Source of the DNA: Flavisphingomonas formosensis
GTDB lineage: Bacteria > Pseudomonadota > Alphaproteobacteria > Sphingomonadales > Sphingomonadaceae
Reading direction: 5' to 3'
DNA: 64,000 bases
Assembly (NCBI RefSeq): GCF_009755815.1
Contig: NZ_WRPK01000008.1
Span: 1-64,000 of the forward strand
Position numbers and translations under genes: made by a program. The notes beneath the pieces were generated by a model. That model ran no database searches and was not told the DNA's origin. It was given only the letters and a program-made list of their open reading frames with translations. This document shows, piece after piece, positions 17,530 to 26,708 of this stretch; position 1 is the stretch's first letter; each line of letters starts with the position of its first letter.

Positions 17530-18579
17530 TCAGTTGCCGCTCACGGCTGCCTTCTCGTTTTCCGCATCGGCCTTTTTCGCGAGCGCGTCGGCTTTCGGCC
17601 CGTCGGTGCGATTCCTGATCTCGAAATAGACCGCCCGGCTCGCCGCGCGCTGGATCGTTTCCAGCCTGATCGACACCAGAGCCGGCTCGACGCCGAGAAC
17701 GCGGTAATTGTCGGCCTGATTTTCCTTCTGAAGGACGAAATAGCCGTTGGGATCGGTTCCTTTCACGACCGCCAGCCGCCGGTCGACGAAGAATGCCGCG
17801 GAATCGAATGCCGCGCACATGTCCGCCTTCGACCAGACGGGATCGATATCGACGGCCTTGTGGCAGGATTCGCTGTAGAGCTGCGCGCCCTGCAGCCCGC
17901 CCTTTCCCTTTATTCTGACGAAATCGCCGACCCCCTTTTCGATATCCCCATAAGAAAGTTCGGGCGGCCCCGTTCCGGATGCGAGCCGGTCGCTCTCGAT
18001 ATGCTGGCTCGAAATGAAATTATCCAGAATGTCCGTTCCGACATTGGCCACGGACGGTATCGATCCGACTTCATCATCGCCCAGAGACCGGCGATCGCCA
18101 CCGGCCGTGCTGCTCCAGATCCTGTCCGCAGCGGCCGCGGGCTGGTAGCGATCGGAAGCGACCACTTCCAGCACCATGGCGAGAGCCAGCGCGACACCGA
18201 TCGAGCCGAGCAGTGTGCGGTGCCGCTTGATGAAACCCTTGCGATAGAGGGAGAGAGGAAAGTCGAGCCGCGGCGGAATGATCTGCGGTGGGGAAGAAGG
18301 CCGCGGTGGAGGCGAAGACGCGCGGGACTGCGCGGCGGCGACCTGCCCCCAGATGGTCGCCGCATCGGCCCTCCTGCGATCATAGGCGGCGCGTTTGGCA
18401 GGATCACCGATCACGGCCCAGGCGGAATTGATCTCGGCGGCGCGCTGCGTTGCATCTGCCGACATGTTTCGGTCGGGATGAAATTTCCGCATCAAAGCCT
18501 TGTAAGCAGCACGAATTACGTCCTCATCGGACGATGGCGACACCCCCAAAATCTCGTAGAAGTCCGGAACTTCCGCCAT
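17530..18579 (-). CDS. Membrane-anchored J-domain (DnaJ-like) protein
   Basis: The 349-residue protein starts at ATG 18579 (MAEVPDFYEILGV) after CAGGGG. Residues 1-70 are a J domain with the HPD tripeptide in KFHPDRN, so it should stimulate an Hsp70. A single hydrophobic helix (GSIGVALALAMVLEVV) near residue 135 follows a proline-rich stretch. The C-terminal 200 residues are unlike DnaJ zinc-finger or substrate domains and match nothing I know. It is probably an inner-membrane co-chaperone with a periplasmic domain containing two Cys. No DnaK gene lies nearby. Confidence 0.82.
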   Translation of the reverse strand: MAEVPDFYEILGVSPSSDEDVIRAAYKALMRKFHPDRNMSADATQRAAEINSAWAVIGDPAKRAAYDRRRADAATIWGQVAAAQSRASSPPPRPSSPPQIIPPRLDFPLSLYRKGFIKRHRTLLGSIGVALALAMVLEVVASDRYQPAAAADRIWSSTAGGDRRSLGDDEVGSIPSVANVGTDILDNFISSQHIESDRLASGTGPPELSYGDIEKGVGDFVRIKGKGGLQGAQLYSESCHKAVDIDPVWSKADMCAAFDSAAFFVDRRLAVVKGTDPNGYFVLQKENQADNYRVLGVEPALVSIRLETIQRAASRAVYFEIRNRTDGPKADALAKKADAENEKAAVSGN

Positions 18580-18721
18580 CCATCGTCCCCTGGACAATGT
18601 CTACCGGCGAGCGATCCCTTTCGCCAATTGGATATATCGGTTGGTCAAGGGAGCATTATGGGTACCGTTCGCCGCCATTGCTCGATCGCTTGCGAATGAT
18701 AGCCCTAGCGGCATCCGATAT

Positions 18722-19147
18722 TCAGGCCTGCGCCGCGAGCCCGGCGGCGGCGATACCGGCGAGCGCAGCGGTCTCATCATTGTCGGAGGTGTCGCCGGTG
18801 ACGCCGACAGCGCCGATCGCACGGTCATGATCGACCACGATCACCCCGCCTGCCGCAGGCACGATACCGGACGGCGCGAGCGGACCCAGCGACGCCAGGA
18901 AGGTCGGACGCTCTAGCGCCATCTCCCCCACCTTGCGGCTGGGGACGCCGAGGAACAAGGCGCCGGCCGCCTTGCCCGTCGCGATCGCGAAGCGGCCACT
19001 GGAGGCGCCGTCCTGCCGCTCGAACGCGATCGGGTGTCCGCCGGCATCCAGCACCACCACGCTCAGCGGCTTCAGGCTCAGTTCCTGCCCCTTGGCGAAG
19101 GCGGTGGCAATGATGATGCGGGCCTGATCGAGGCTGATGTGGCTCAT
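18722..19147 (-). CDS. glcG: GlcG/HbpS-family protein
   Basis: The 141-residue protein starts at ATG 19147 (MSHISLDQARIIIATAFAKG) and overlaps the glcF stop by four bases. The family pattern is clear: VVVLDAGGHPIAFERQDGA, then ATGKAAGALFLG, ending GAVGVTGDTSDND. HbpS members bind haem, while GlcG is a constant neighbour of glycolate oxidase genes with no settled role. As the last gene of the glcDEF unit it is probably the GlcG orthologue. Confidence 0.85.
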   Translation of the reverse strand: MSHISLDQARIIIATAFAKGQELSLKPLSVVVLDAGGHPIAFERQDGASSGRFAIATGKAAGALFLGVPSRKVGEMALERPTFLASLGPLAPSGIVPAAGGVIVVDHDRAIGAVGVTGDTSDNDETAALAGIAAAGLAAQA

Positions 19148-20475
19148 GCGTTCTTCCTTGTGGCAGAGGTAGTGGATTCGAGGCTGGCAGGACGGGGGCC
19201 GCCCTGAGCCCAGTCGATCAGCTCGATGGTATGGACGACGGGCCGCGCGGCCCGCTGGCCGATCTGGGTCGCGCAGCCGATATTGCCGGTGACGATCACG
19301 TCGGCATCCAGCCGGTCGAGCGCCGCAGCCTTGCGCGCGCCCAGTTGCCCGGCAATCTCCGGCTGCAGGATGTTGTAGGTGCCCGCCGATCCGCAGCACA
19401 GATGCGCATCGGCCGGGACCCGAACCCGATAGCCCATACGCTCCAGCAGCCGCTTCGGCGCCTCCGTCACCTTCTGGCCGTGCTGCAGCGAGCAGGCCGC
19501 GTGATAGGCGATGGCGAGCCCTCGCCCCTCGCCCTCTGCAAGGCCGAGCCCATCCAGGTATTCGCTGATGTCCTTCGCAAGCGCCGATACCCGCGCCGCC
19601 TTCTGCGCATAGGCCGGATCATCGCGCAGCATGAAGCCGTAATCCTTGATCGTCGTCCCGCAGCCCGAGGCGGTGATCAGGATCGCCTCGATCCCGTCCG
19701 CCTCGATCGCCCGCGTCCACGCATCGACATTGCGCCGCGCCGCCGCCAGTCCCGCCGCCTCGCGCCCCATATGGTGGACCAGCGCGCCGCAGCAGGCCTC
19801 ACCCGGCGCCTCCACCACCGCTACACCCGAGCGCGCCAGCACCCGGAGCGTGGCGTCGCGTATCTCCGGCCTCAGCACCGGCTCCGCACAGCCCCGCAGG
19901 ATCGCCACGCGGCGCCCAGCGCTCCTCCCGGTCGCAGGGACGACGGACGGGCCAGATCGTCGAGACGGTCCTTCTTTCCGTTCCGGCACCAGCTCCAGCA
20001 TCGCCTGCAGCGGCTTCAGCGCCGCCGCCTTGCCGAACCACGGCGCCAGCGGCCGCACGAGCCGGCCCAGCGCCAGCGCCGCCCGGAACCGGGCCGGATG
20101 CGGCAGCACCCAGGCCAGCAGCGACCGGATCAGACGATTGGGCAGCGGCCGGCGGTAGCGCGCGTCGATATAGGCGCGCGCGTGATCGACCAAATGCATG
20201 TAGTTCACGCCCGACGGACAGGTCGTCATGCAGGACAGGCATGACAGGCAGCGGTCGACATGCTTCACCGTCTCCGCGCTCGGCTGCCGCTCCTTCTCCA
20301 GCATGTCCTTGATCAGGTAGATCCGCCCGCGCGGGCTATCCAGTTCGTCGCCGAGCAGCACATAGGTCGGGCAGGTCGCGGTGCAGAAGCCGCAATGCAC
20401 GCATTTGCGGATCACCCCCTCCGACGATGCCATTGCGGGATCGGCAAGCTGGGCTTCGCTGAATTCAGTCCGCAT
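19144..20475 (-). CDS. glcF: Glycolate oxidase iron-sulfur subunit GlcF
   Basis: The 443-residue protein has two ferredoxin-type clusters near the N-terminus, CVHCGFCTATCPT and CLSCLSCMTTCPS. Two CCG-type repeats follow (GEACCGALVHH and DAHLCCGSAG), typical of GlcF and LldE-like proteins. It passes electrons from GlcD/GlcE flavins to the membrane quinone pool during glycolate to glyoxylate oxidation. It overlaps glcE by 11 bases and the GlcG-like gene by 4, so the operon is tightly coupled. Confidence 0.95.
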   Translation of the reverse strand: MRTEFSEAQLADPAMASSEGVIRKCVHCGFCTATCPTYVLLGDELDSPRGRIYLIKDMLEKERQPSAETVKHVDRCLSCLSCMTTCPSGVNYMHLVDHARAYIDARYRRPLPNRLIRSLLAWVLPHPARFRAALALGRLVRPLAPWFGKAAALKPLQAMLELVPERKEGPSRRSGPSVVPATGRSAGRRVAILRGCAEPVLRPEIRDATLRVLARSGVAVVEAPGEACCGALVHHMGREAAGLAAARRNVDAWTRAIEADGIEAILITASGCGTTIKDYGFMLRDDPAYAQKAARVSALAKDISEYLDGLGLAEGEGRGLAIAYHAACSLQHGQKVTEAPKRLLERMGYRVRVPADAHLCCGSAGTYNILQPEIAGQLGARKAAALDRLDADVIVTGNIGCATQIGQRAARPVVHTIELIDWAQGGPRPASLESTTSATRKNA

Positions 20476-21640
20476 CGGCCTCGTCCAGATAGCGACCCGT
20501 CTCGAACACGCCCGTCGGATCGAATGCCCGCCGAACGCGACGCTCGAGCGCCATCACGCCGGCCGCGCGCGGATGCTGAAAGGACACCACAGCCCGCATC
20601 GCCTCGCTCGCGCGCACCAGCATCGCATGGCCACCCGCTCTCTCCGCCGCACCCCGGATAACCGCGGCGTCGCCGTCGAACGCCGCCCAGACGAGGCCTC
20701 CCGCCCAGTCGAAGAACCAGCGGGCGCCGTGCGGCGCCAGCGTGGCGGCGACGGTGCAGCCGCCCGCGGGCGGCACGCTCACGCGCCACAACGTCTCCGC
20801 ATCGGCCAGCGGCTCGACATCGCGGATGCCGCGCCAGAGCGCGTCCGCCTCGCCCGTTTCCATCAGGCCGACAGGGCCATGTTCGGACAACAGGCCGGGA
20901 AGCACGGCGCAGCGTGCGGTGACGGACGGCTCGAAACCGTGCAGCCGCAGCAGGGTCAGCGCCCGCCCGTCATTCACCGCGGCGGGCAGATGCGCGGCCG
21001 CCGACACCTCGGCATGGCACCCCATGGCGCGCGCCATCGCGGCATGGGCCGCGGCATCCTCCAGCCCTTCCAGCACCATCGTCGCCTGCATGCGCGGCCG
21101 GGGCAGTACCTTGAGGGAGAGCTCGTGGATCGCCGCCAGCCGGCCCCAGCTTCCCGCCATCAGCTTGGGCAGATCATATCCGGTGACGTTCTTGACCACC
21201 TTCGCGCCGCCCACAAAGGCCTCGCCACGTCCGGAAACCGCCTTGAAGCCGAGCAGGTGATCGCGGGCGCCGCCCGCGGTCAGCCGCCGCGGCCCGGCGA
21301 CGCCGGCCGCGATCACGCCGCCGATCGTCGCCCGGCCTTCCGGCCAGCCGAACAGATTGCCATGGTCCCAGGGCTCGAAGGCGAGCATCTGCCCCTGCCT
21401 CGCCACCATCCGCTCGATCTCGGCGAGCGGAGTGCCGGCGCGCACGGTCAGCACCAGCTCGGCCGGGTCATAGTCGACGACGCCGGTGAAGCCGCGCATG
21501 TCGAGTATCGCCGCCTCGCGGGGCGCGCCGATCGCCGCCTTGCTGGCGCCGCCGCGGATCTCCAGCCGGCCGCCGGACGCCGCGGCCGCGCCGACCGCCT
21601 CCGCCAGCTCGGCGGGCGTGGTGGGACGCAGGCTCGCCAT
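20465..21640 (-). CDS. glcE: Glycolate oxidase FAD-binding subunit GlcE
   Basis: The 391-residue protein starts at ATG 21640 (MASLRPTTPAEL), sharing bases with the glcD stop. It is a shortened FAD-binding PCMH-type subunit: RGGASKAAIG, the TIGGVIAAGVAGPRR loop, DHLLGFKAVSGRGE and GGAKVVKNVTGYDLPKL, all typical of GlcE. It works with GlcD as the second flavin subunit of the membrane-associated glycolate oxidase. An upstream in-frame extension to 22084 overlaps glcD entirely and was not chosen. Confidence 0.94.
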   Translation of the reverse strand: MASLRPTTPAELAEAVGAAAASGGRLEIRGGASKAAIGAPREAAILDMRGFTGVVDYDPAELVLTVRAGTPLAEIERMVARQGQMLAFEPWDHGNLFGWPEGRATIGGVIAAGVAGPRRLTAGGARDHLLGFKAVSGRGEAFVGGAKVVKNVTGYDLPKLMAGSWGRLAAIHELSLKVLPRPRMQATMVLEGLEDAAAHAAMARAMGCHAEVSAAAHLPAAVNDGRALTLLRLHGFEPSVTARCAVLPGLLSEHGPVGLMETGEADALWRGIRDVEPLADAETLWRVSVPPAGGCTVAATLAPHGARWFFDWAGGLVWAAFDGDAAVIRGAAERAGGHAMLVRASEAMRAVVSFQHPRAAGVMALERRVRRAFDPTGVFETGRYLDEADAD

Positions 21641-23133
21641 CAGAAGCGCGGCAGATCGGGATGCGGCAGCTGCCCATGATGGACATGCATTCGGCCGAGC
21701 TCGGCGCAGCGGTGCAAGGTCGGGAAGACCTTGCCCGGATTGAGCAGCAGCATGGGATCGAAGGCGCATTTCACCCGCTGCTGATGCGCCAGATCGACCT
21801 CGCCGAACATAGCCGGCATCAGATCGCGCTTCTCGACGCCGACGCCATGCTCTCCGGTCAGCACGCCGCCGACCTCGACGCAGAGCCGCAATATGTCGTT
21901 GCCGAAGGCCTCGGCGGTCTCGAGCTGGCCCGGCTGGTTGGTGTCGAACAGGATCAGCGGGTGGAGATTGCCGTCGCCGGCATGGAAGACGTTGACCACT
22001 GCCAGCCCATGGGCGTCCGAAAGCTGCTGCATCCGGCGCAGCACCTCCGGCAGCCGGCGGCGCGGTATGGTGCCGTCCATGCACAGATAATCGGGCGCGA
22101 GCGATCCCATCGCCGGAAAGGCCGCCTTGCGCCCCGCCCAGAAGGCGAGCCGCTCCGCCTCGTCACGCGACACGCGCGCGGTGCCGGCACCGTTCGCCCG
22201 CGCGATCGCCGCCACCGCCTCGATCAGATGATCGCACTCCGCCGCCGGCCCGTCGAGCTCGACGATCAGCAGCGCCTCGACGTCGAGCGGATAGCCGACC
22301 TGCACGAAGGCTTCGGCGGCATGGACGGCGGCGCGGTCCATCAGCTCCATGCCGGCCGGGATGATCCCCTCGGCGATCACGTCGGCGACGCATTGCCCGG
22401 CGCTCTCGACGCTGGGAAAGCCGAGCAGCACCGCGCGCGCCGTCTCCGGCCGTGGCAGGATGCGCACCGTCACCTCTGTGACGACGCCGAGCAGCCCCTC
22501 CGAGCCGACGATCACGCCGAGCAGGTCGAGCCCAGCCGGATCGAGCTGCCGCCCGCCGAGACGCAGCACCTCGCCCTCCATCGTCACCAGCTCGACGCCC
22601 AGCACATTGTTCGTCGTCAGCCCATATTTCAGGCAATGCACGCCGCCCGAATTCTCGGCGACATTGCCGCCGATCGAGCAGGCGATCTGGCTCGACGGAT
22701 CGGGCGCATAATAGAAGCCCGCCTCCTCCACCGCGCGCGTGATGGCGAGATTGGTGACGCCGGGCTGGGCGACGACGATGCGATCGGCATAGTCGATGTC
22801 GAGGATCCGGTTGAACCTGCTCATGCCGAGCAGCACCCCGTCGGCCAGCGGTAGCGCGCCGCCCGACAACGACGTTCCCGATCCGCGCGGCACCACCTTC
22901 ACGCCCTCGCCGTGGCACCAGGCGAGGATCGCGGCCACCTGCTCGACCCTCTCGGGCAGCACGACGACCATCGGCGGCTGGCGATAGGCGGTCAGCGCAT
23001 CGGATTCATAGGGCCGCAACGCATCCGGATCGCTGATCACGCCCTCGCCCGGCACGATCGCCTGCAGCGCCGCGACGATCGCGTCGCGGCGGCCGAGGAC
23101 GGCCTGATCCGGTTCCGGCATCACCAGCGACAT
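21640..23133 (-). CDS. glcD: Glycolate oxidase catalytic subunit GlcD
   Basis: The 497-residue protein starts at ATG 23133 (MSLVMPEPDQ) after GGGGAG; this matches the usual GlcD length near 499. It has the FAD-binding VVPRGSGTSLSGG loop, CSIGGNVAENSGG, the KYGLTTNNVLG segment and the C-terminal HHxH-like VFHAGDGNLHPL and GEHGVGVEK. It oxidises glycolate, and possibly D-lactate, to the 2-oxo acid. It is first in the glcD-glcE-glcF-glcG operon. Glycolate regulator genes such as glcC are absent nearby. Confidence 0.95.
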   Translation of the reverse strand: MSLVMPEPDQAVLGRRDAIVAALQAIVPGEGVISDPDALRPYESDALTAYRQPPMVVVLPERVEQVAAILAWCHGEGVKVVPRGSGTSLSGGALPLADGVLLGMSRFNRILDIDYADRIVVAQPGVTNLAITRAVEEAGFYYAPDPSSQIACSIGGNVAENSGGVHCLKYGLTTNNVLGVELVTMEGEVLRLGGRQLDPAGLDLLGVIVGSEGLLGVVTEVTVRILPRPETARAVLLGFPSVESAGQCVADVIAEGIIPAGMELMDRAAVHAAEAFVQVGYPLDVEALLIVELDGPAAECDHLIEAVAAIARANGAGTARVSRDEAERLAFWAGRKAAFPAMGSLAPDYLCMDGTIPRRRLPEVLRRMQQLSDAHGLAVVNVFHAGDGNLHPLILFDTNQPGQLETAEAFGNDILRLCVEVGGVLTGEHGVGVEKRDLMPAMFGEVDLAHQQRVKCAFDPMLLLNPGKVFPTLHRCAELGRMHVHHGQLPHPDLPRF

Positions 23134-23332
23134 CGCATTCTCCCCGGGGCCGGTTACGACAGCTGCGCGCGACATGCCAGAGGCTGGGCAAGAATGCGCC
23201 AGCCACGCGCCGGCTTGCACCTCCGGCCACATTCAAAAGAAATCCGTCAGGCCCTGCGGATCGCCAACGTCTAGCCCTGCTTCGATTCGCCAAAGGCGAT
23301 GCCGCGTGAGATCGCCGCGATGGGATTGGATA

Positions 23333-23472
23333 GGGGGTGTATCGGATGAGGGAGGGTATCGCCCCCAGTCGCGATGGGCGCGGGCGTGTCGATCGCCGTC
23401 CAAAACACCGTGCTCGGCGAGAGCGCGGGCGCTGGCGACCAGTGTGGGAGCATAGCAGTTAGGCGGTCTCAT
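23333..23472 (-). pseudogene. Decayed fragment of the terminase-like HTH gene
   Basis: On the minus strand the frame reads CYAPTLVASARALAEHGVLD, about half identical to the start of both HTH domains of the gene at 270-1571. It then continues into sequence that matches that gene's linker: bases 23333-23360 match 942-969 in inverted orientation with only two mismatches. The HTH core is missing, so this is a deleted remnant. The rest of the 23134-23579 gap holds nothing else that I can identify. Confidence 0.65.
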
Positions 23473-23579
23473 CCCCGAGGCATAGGCAACGCACGAGCGC
23501 TCTTGCCACCGCCCTCATCAGGAAACATAAAGAGAACAAGGCAAGCCTTCGAAGGGACTGTCTCTTGCTGGAGGGGGCG

Positions 23580-24326
23580 ATGGCTCGTTCGAGACTGATC
23601 AAATGGATACTGCTCCCGTTTGGCCTGGTCGGGTGCTTTGCTCTGTCTTTATGCACGCCACCAATCGAAACGGCTCCCCCCTCGGCCGAAAAGGCGATCG
23701 CACCATCCGCCGCTGCGGCGGCCGATCTTTTCGAGCAGGAATGTGTCCGGCAACGCAATGCGGCCTGGATCCGCAAGCAGAACAAGCAGCGCATGGATCA
23801 ATGCACCTGGCTTGACGACGGAGATTGCAGGTTTCGTGCCGACGGCCTGGTCGCATGGCTCGTTCCAACTACGGATCACTCCAATATTCTCGTCAGCGTG
23901 TCTTGGGCTCAGCCCGGTCGCATCGAAGGGCCGCCACCGGGCCTGTTGTCCTGCACGGTGAGAGTGCCGGCCAAGATGGGAGATGGTCTGGCGGCTGCCC
24001 TGTCGCGCATCCACTATCATGGCAGGCCCATCGGTAAACCTTTTGAAAAGGAAGGATATCGAGATTATTTCGATACCTCTCTCTTTTGGGGACCGAAGCC
24101 CAATGATGCGGCCTCGGCAGTCATTTGGTTGAATCGTTACAGGGACAGGAATGATCTTTTGGAGCGAGCCAAGGATCCTAACAATTCCATATGGGATGAT
24201 TGGAAAGAGAATCAGGATCATTATAAATCCATTAAAATGAGTAAGCAGCATTATCTGCAATTGGCTACAGACCCGCCTTTCGATCAATATGATCGAAATT
24301 TTCTAATAGAATTTAGAAAATATTGA
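23580..24326 (+). CDS. Exported protein of unknown function
   Basis: The 248-residue protein starts at ATG 23580 (MARSRLIKWILL) after GGAGGG. The N-terminus is basic then hydrophobic (LLPFGLVGCFALSLC), a signal peptide or anchor with a lipobox-like LVGC. The mature part has Cys pairs (QECVRQ, QCTWLDDGDC, LLSCTV) and becomes richer in AT and in Lys/Asn/Tyr toward the C-terminus, unlike the surrounding core genes. I recognise no family. It converges on the lysozyme-like gene with only 10 bases between stops, so it may be its periplasmic partner (inference). Confidence 0.75.
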   Translation: MARSRLIKWILLPFGLVGCFALSLCTPPIETAPPSAEKAIAPSAAAAADLFEQECVRQRNAAWIRKQNKQRMDQCTWLDDGDCRFRADGLVAWLVPTTDHSNILVSVSWAQPGRIEGPPPGLLSCTVRVPAKMGDGLAAALSRIHYHGRPIGKPFEKEGYRDYFDTSLFWGPKPNDAASAVIWLNRYRDRNDLLERAKDPNNSIWDDWKENQDHYKSIKMSKQHYLQLATDPPFDQYDRNFLIEFRKY

Positions 24327-24336
24327 AAAATGAAAT

Positions 24337-25743
24337 CTACACATTATCATCTTTGATAATTTCTTCAAATTGATGATATAGACTGAGCGGATGAAGAAAG
24401 AAATTCTGGTAATTATCTCTGAGCGGTATGTCATAATGCGTATCATCATATTCTTTCCGCTCCATTATCCTCTTTTTGACCCTTTTGAGGGAATTGCGAT
24501 ATCCAAAATCGAGCAGCATATCCCGCTGCGTGGCAGTGCTTTTTTCATACGAATCTTTGAACTTTTTATCAAACGAATCATCATCACTCTTTATATTTTC
24601 ATAGACACTCTTAACTTCTCTCAACCTTAGTCCAGTCAATTTAACGATGATATCCGTTTTATCGTTCATCATATCCCGATAGAGATTTTGAGATTTTGCG
24701 GAATAGAATTTCAAATTCAGGGGATCATCGGCCTTTCCCGGATGTTCCTTCATATATTCTTTCACGAGATACATCGCCGTCCCGAAATTGAAGTTTCCAG
24801 AGCCAATGTCCAGTTTCAAGGGATCCCGGATTTTTCCCGCCTTTCCCCAGCTTTTGTCGCTGTTTTGGACAGTGCTTCCCTTTATGGCTTCCTCGTCCAG
24901 TTTATACATTCTCTCAAGATAGGCATTAGGATCCGAACGGACCTTGAGATACGCCCATCGCCAGCGGTCAGGCGCCCAGTCCTTTGCGTAGCCGAAGGTT
25001 CGGTACTCCTCACCTATCGCTGCTGCAATCGCAGTCCTCAGAACATCAAGAACGGATGCGGTGGATATGATCGAGCTTCTATTCTTTCTTACATAATCGA
25101 TAATTTCCTTTCTCATCGGAAAGCTGGTGCCCGTTGCCCTGCCAGCGAGTATGATATTATCCGCCTTGTTGTCATTTTCATTGAAAATTATGCGGGATGG
25201 CTTATCGATGCTTTTATCCGTAGCGCGTGAATAGCCGCGATCCTGTGATGCCGAAGCGGATATCGTTTCATCGCCTGCTGCTTGCTTGCGGTCCGGATCC
25301 AGGGGAGCCATGAGATCCGAGCCTTTAAGATTACCATCAACCCAAGGCTGGTTTTGAGCGGTCGGCACGAGCATGGTTTGGCGCCCATCGCCACGGAGGT
25401 TCGCCGCCATGATCGCGCGGACCGTATCCAGCCTTTCCGGCGTGAGCGCGTAATAATCCGCCAGCGGTATGCCGCGCAGCGATTGCGTTTCCGGATCGAG
25501 CACTGCGGCCATCACGCGCGAGAAGGCCGCATCCTGCTCCTTCTCCACAGCCCTGCGGTCGCCTTCCGCCATGTCTGCGAGGCGCTGCTTGAGCCCGTCC
25601 GCGATGGCCGGATCGAGCCCCATCGCGTCCACCGCGGCATGCTGGGCCGGCAGGTCGCCGCCCTCGTCGCGGATCAGGCCGGCAAGCCCTTCCTGCTGCT
25701 GCTCCGCCACATAGGGCTGCAGCATACGGGTCAATCGATCCAC
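24337..25743 (-). CDS. Unknown protein with possible lysozyme-like C-terminal region (3' part of a broken gene)
   Basis: The open frame of 468 residues begins with GTG 25743, but the frame continues upstream without a good start, so it is the 3' part of a longer gene. The N-terminal 130 residues are helical and GC-rich; the C-terminal 300 are AT-richer and Lys/Asp/Asn-rich. AAAIGEEYRTFG (Glu245/246) followed by LDIGSGNFNFGTA (near residue 312) resembles the Glu plus S/D-x-G-x-x-x-x-TA layout of lysozyme and transglycosylase domains. Similar layouts occur in secreted peptidoglycan-degrading toxins. The function is inferred and unproven. Confidence 0.6.
   Translation of the reverse strand: MDRLTRMLQPYVAEQQQEGLAGLIRDEGGDLPAQHAAVDAMGLDPAIADGLKQRLADMAEGDRRAVEKEQDAAFSRVMAAVLDPETQSLRGIPLADYYALTPERLDTVRAIMAANLRGDGRQTMLVPTAQNQPWVDGNLKGSDLMAPLDPDRKQAAGDETISASASQDRGYSRATDKSIDKPSRIIFNENDNKADNIILAGRATGTSFPMRKEIIDYVRKNRSSIISTASVLDVLRTAIAAAIGEEYRTFGYAKDWAPDRWRWAYLKVRSDPNAYLERMYKLDEEAIKGSTVQNSDKSWGKAGKIRDPLKLDIGSGNFNFGTAMYLVKEYMKEHPGKADDPLNLKFYSAKSQNLYRDMMNDKTDIIVKLTGLRLREVKSVYENIKSDDDSFDKKFKDSYEKSTATQRDMLLDFGYRNSLKRVKKRIMERKEYDDTHYDIPLRDNYQNFFLHPLSLYHQFEEIIKDDNV
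24343..24360 (+). terminator. Weak terminator-like hairpin after the exported protein gene
   Basis: ATTATCA-tctt-TGATAAT forms a perfect 7-bp stem 16 bases after the plus-strand stop and is followed by TTCTTC. It is also the last coding stretch of the convergent gene. It is AT-only, so stability is modest. Confidence 0.3.
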
Positions 25744-25778
25744 CTTCGCCGCATCGCCGATCGTCGCGGCGCGCGCGT

Positions 25779-26431
25779 TCAGCCAATCTTGCGCTGGCGT
25801 GGATCGTGCTGCGCCAGATGCTCCACCACATCCGCATGCGCCGCGCCGCGCGCGTCCGTCTCCGCCGCGCTCGCCGCATCCGGGTCGAGGCCCTGCCGCC
25901 GGCTGCGTCCGCGCACCTCGCCCACGAGGCGCCGCTCGCCTTCCGCAACCGCGCGCATGTCATTCAGTCGCGCGCCTCGGCGCATCGCTGCCAGCGCCAG
26001 ATCCTGGCGCTGCTGCGACTCCGCATCGTTGAATGCCTGCGTCTCGCGCTCCGCATGAGCGCGCGCCTCGTCGCCCAGGCCGAAAGGCGCGGTTCCATGA
26101 TGTCGCGATACATGTTCCGCTGCCGCACCGTGTCCAGCTCGCCCAGCGGCCGGCGCACGATCTCGTTCAGCGACTGCTCGATATCCTTCCAGCGCGACGC
26201 GGCATCCCCGCCGCGCGCGGCAAACCACGGGCCAGCAAAGGCCTTCCAGCGGTCGACCGTGTCATTGTCGGCCTTGCGCACCAGCGCCTCGTCGAGGTGC
26301 AGCTGGATCGGATCGTCGTCCTCCGGCAGGCCGGAGACGACGGGGGTTGCGGGGCTATCCGGTACGGCGGGCGTGTCGGCCCAGACGACGGGATAGAGCG
26401 GATCGGGATATGGGACTCTTGGCATGACCAA
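25779..26431 (-). pseudogene. Frameshifted 5' part of the lysozyme-like gene
   Basis: From 26431 (MVMPRVPYPDPLYP) a good coding frame runs to RNMYRDIMEP near 26100, then degenerates into Arg-rich residues. The sense continues in a second frame (APFGLGDEARAHAERETQAF) down to about 25790. There a further shift joins the third frame (QDWLNARAATIGDAAKVDRL) that leads into the open frame at 25743. Two single-base shifts would restore one protein of about 700 residues. This is either real decay or sequencing error. Confidence 0.6.
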
Positions 26432-26708
26432 CTCGTCCCACCGAGCCGGGATTGCCGCCAGGGTTGCGTGTAGCCAGTCCCCTAGGGTCAGCCCATCATG
26501 CCGGCATCCGCGCTCGATGCGTGTCGCAGCGATCGGATCGAGACAACGTCCTCAGCAGCATAATCGCGTATCCTGTCGTCGGAAGCGAGCACCCGTGCCT
26601 GGCATCACAGTGCACGTCTATACTCGCCTCTAGACCGCGGCTCGAATCGATCCGGCCTCCGATCACGCCGTGCCGGGTTGTTCGCGCTTTGAGGAAGGAC
26701 GAACCACC
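26432..26708. other. Gap without a recognisable gene
   Basis: This 277-base stretch lies between divergent genes: the broken lysozyme-like gene and the methyltransferase. I see no conserved small ORF, repeat or RNA. It probably holds the methyltransferase promoter, but no convincing -35/-10 pair is visible. Confidence 0.4.
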
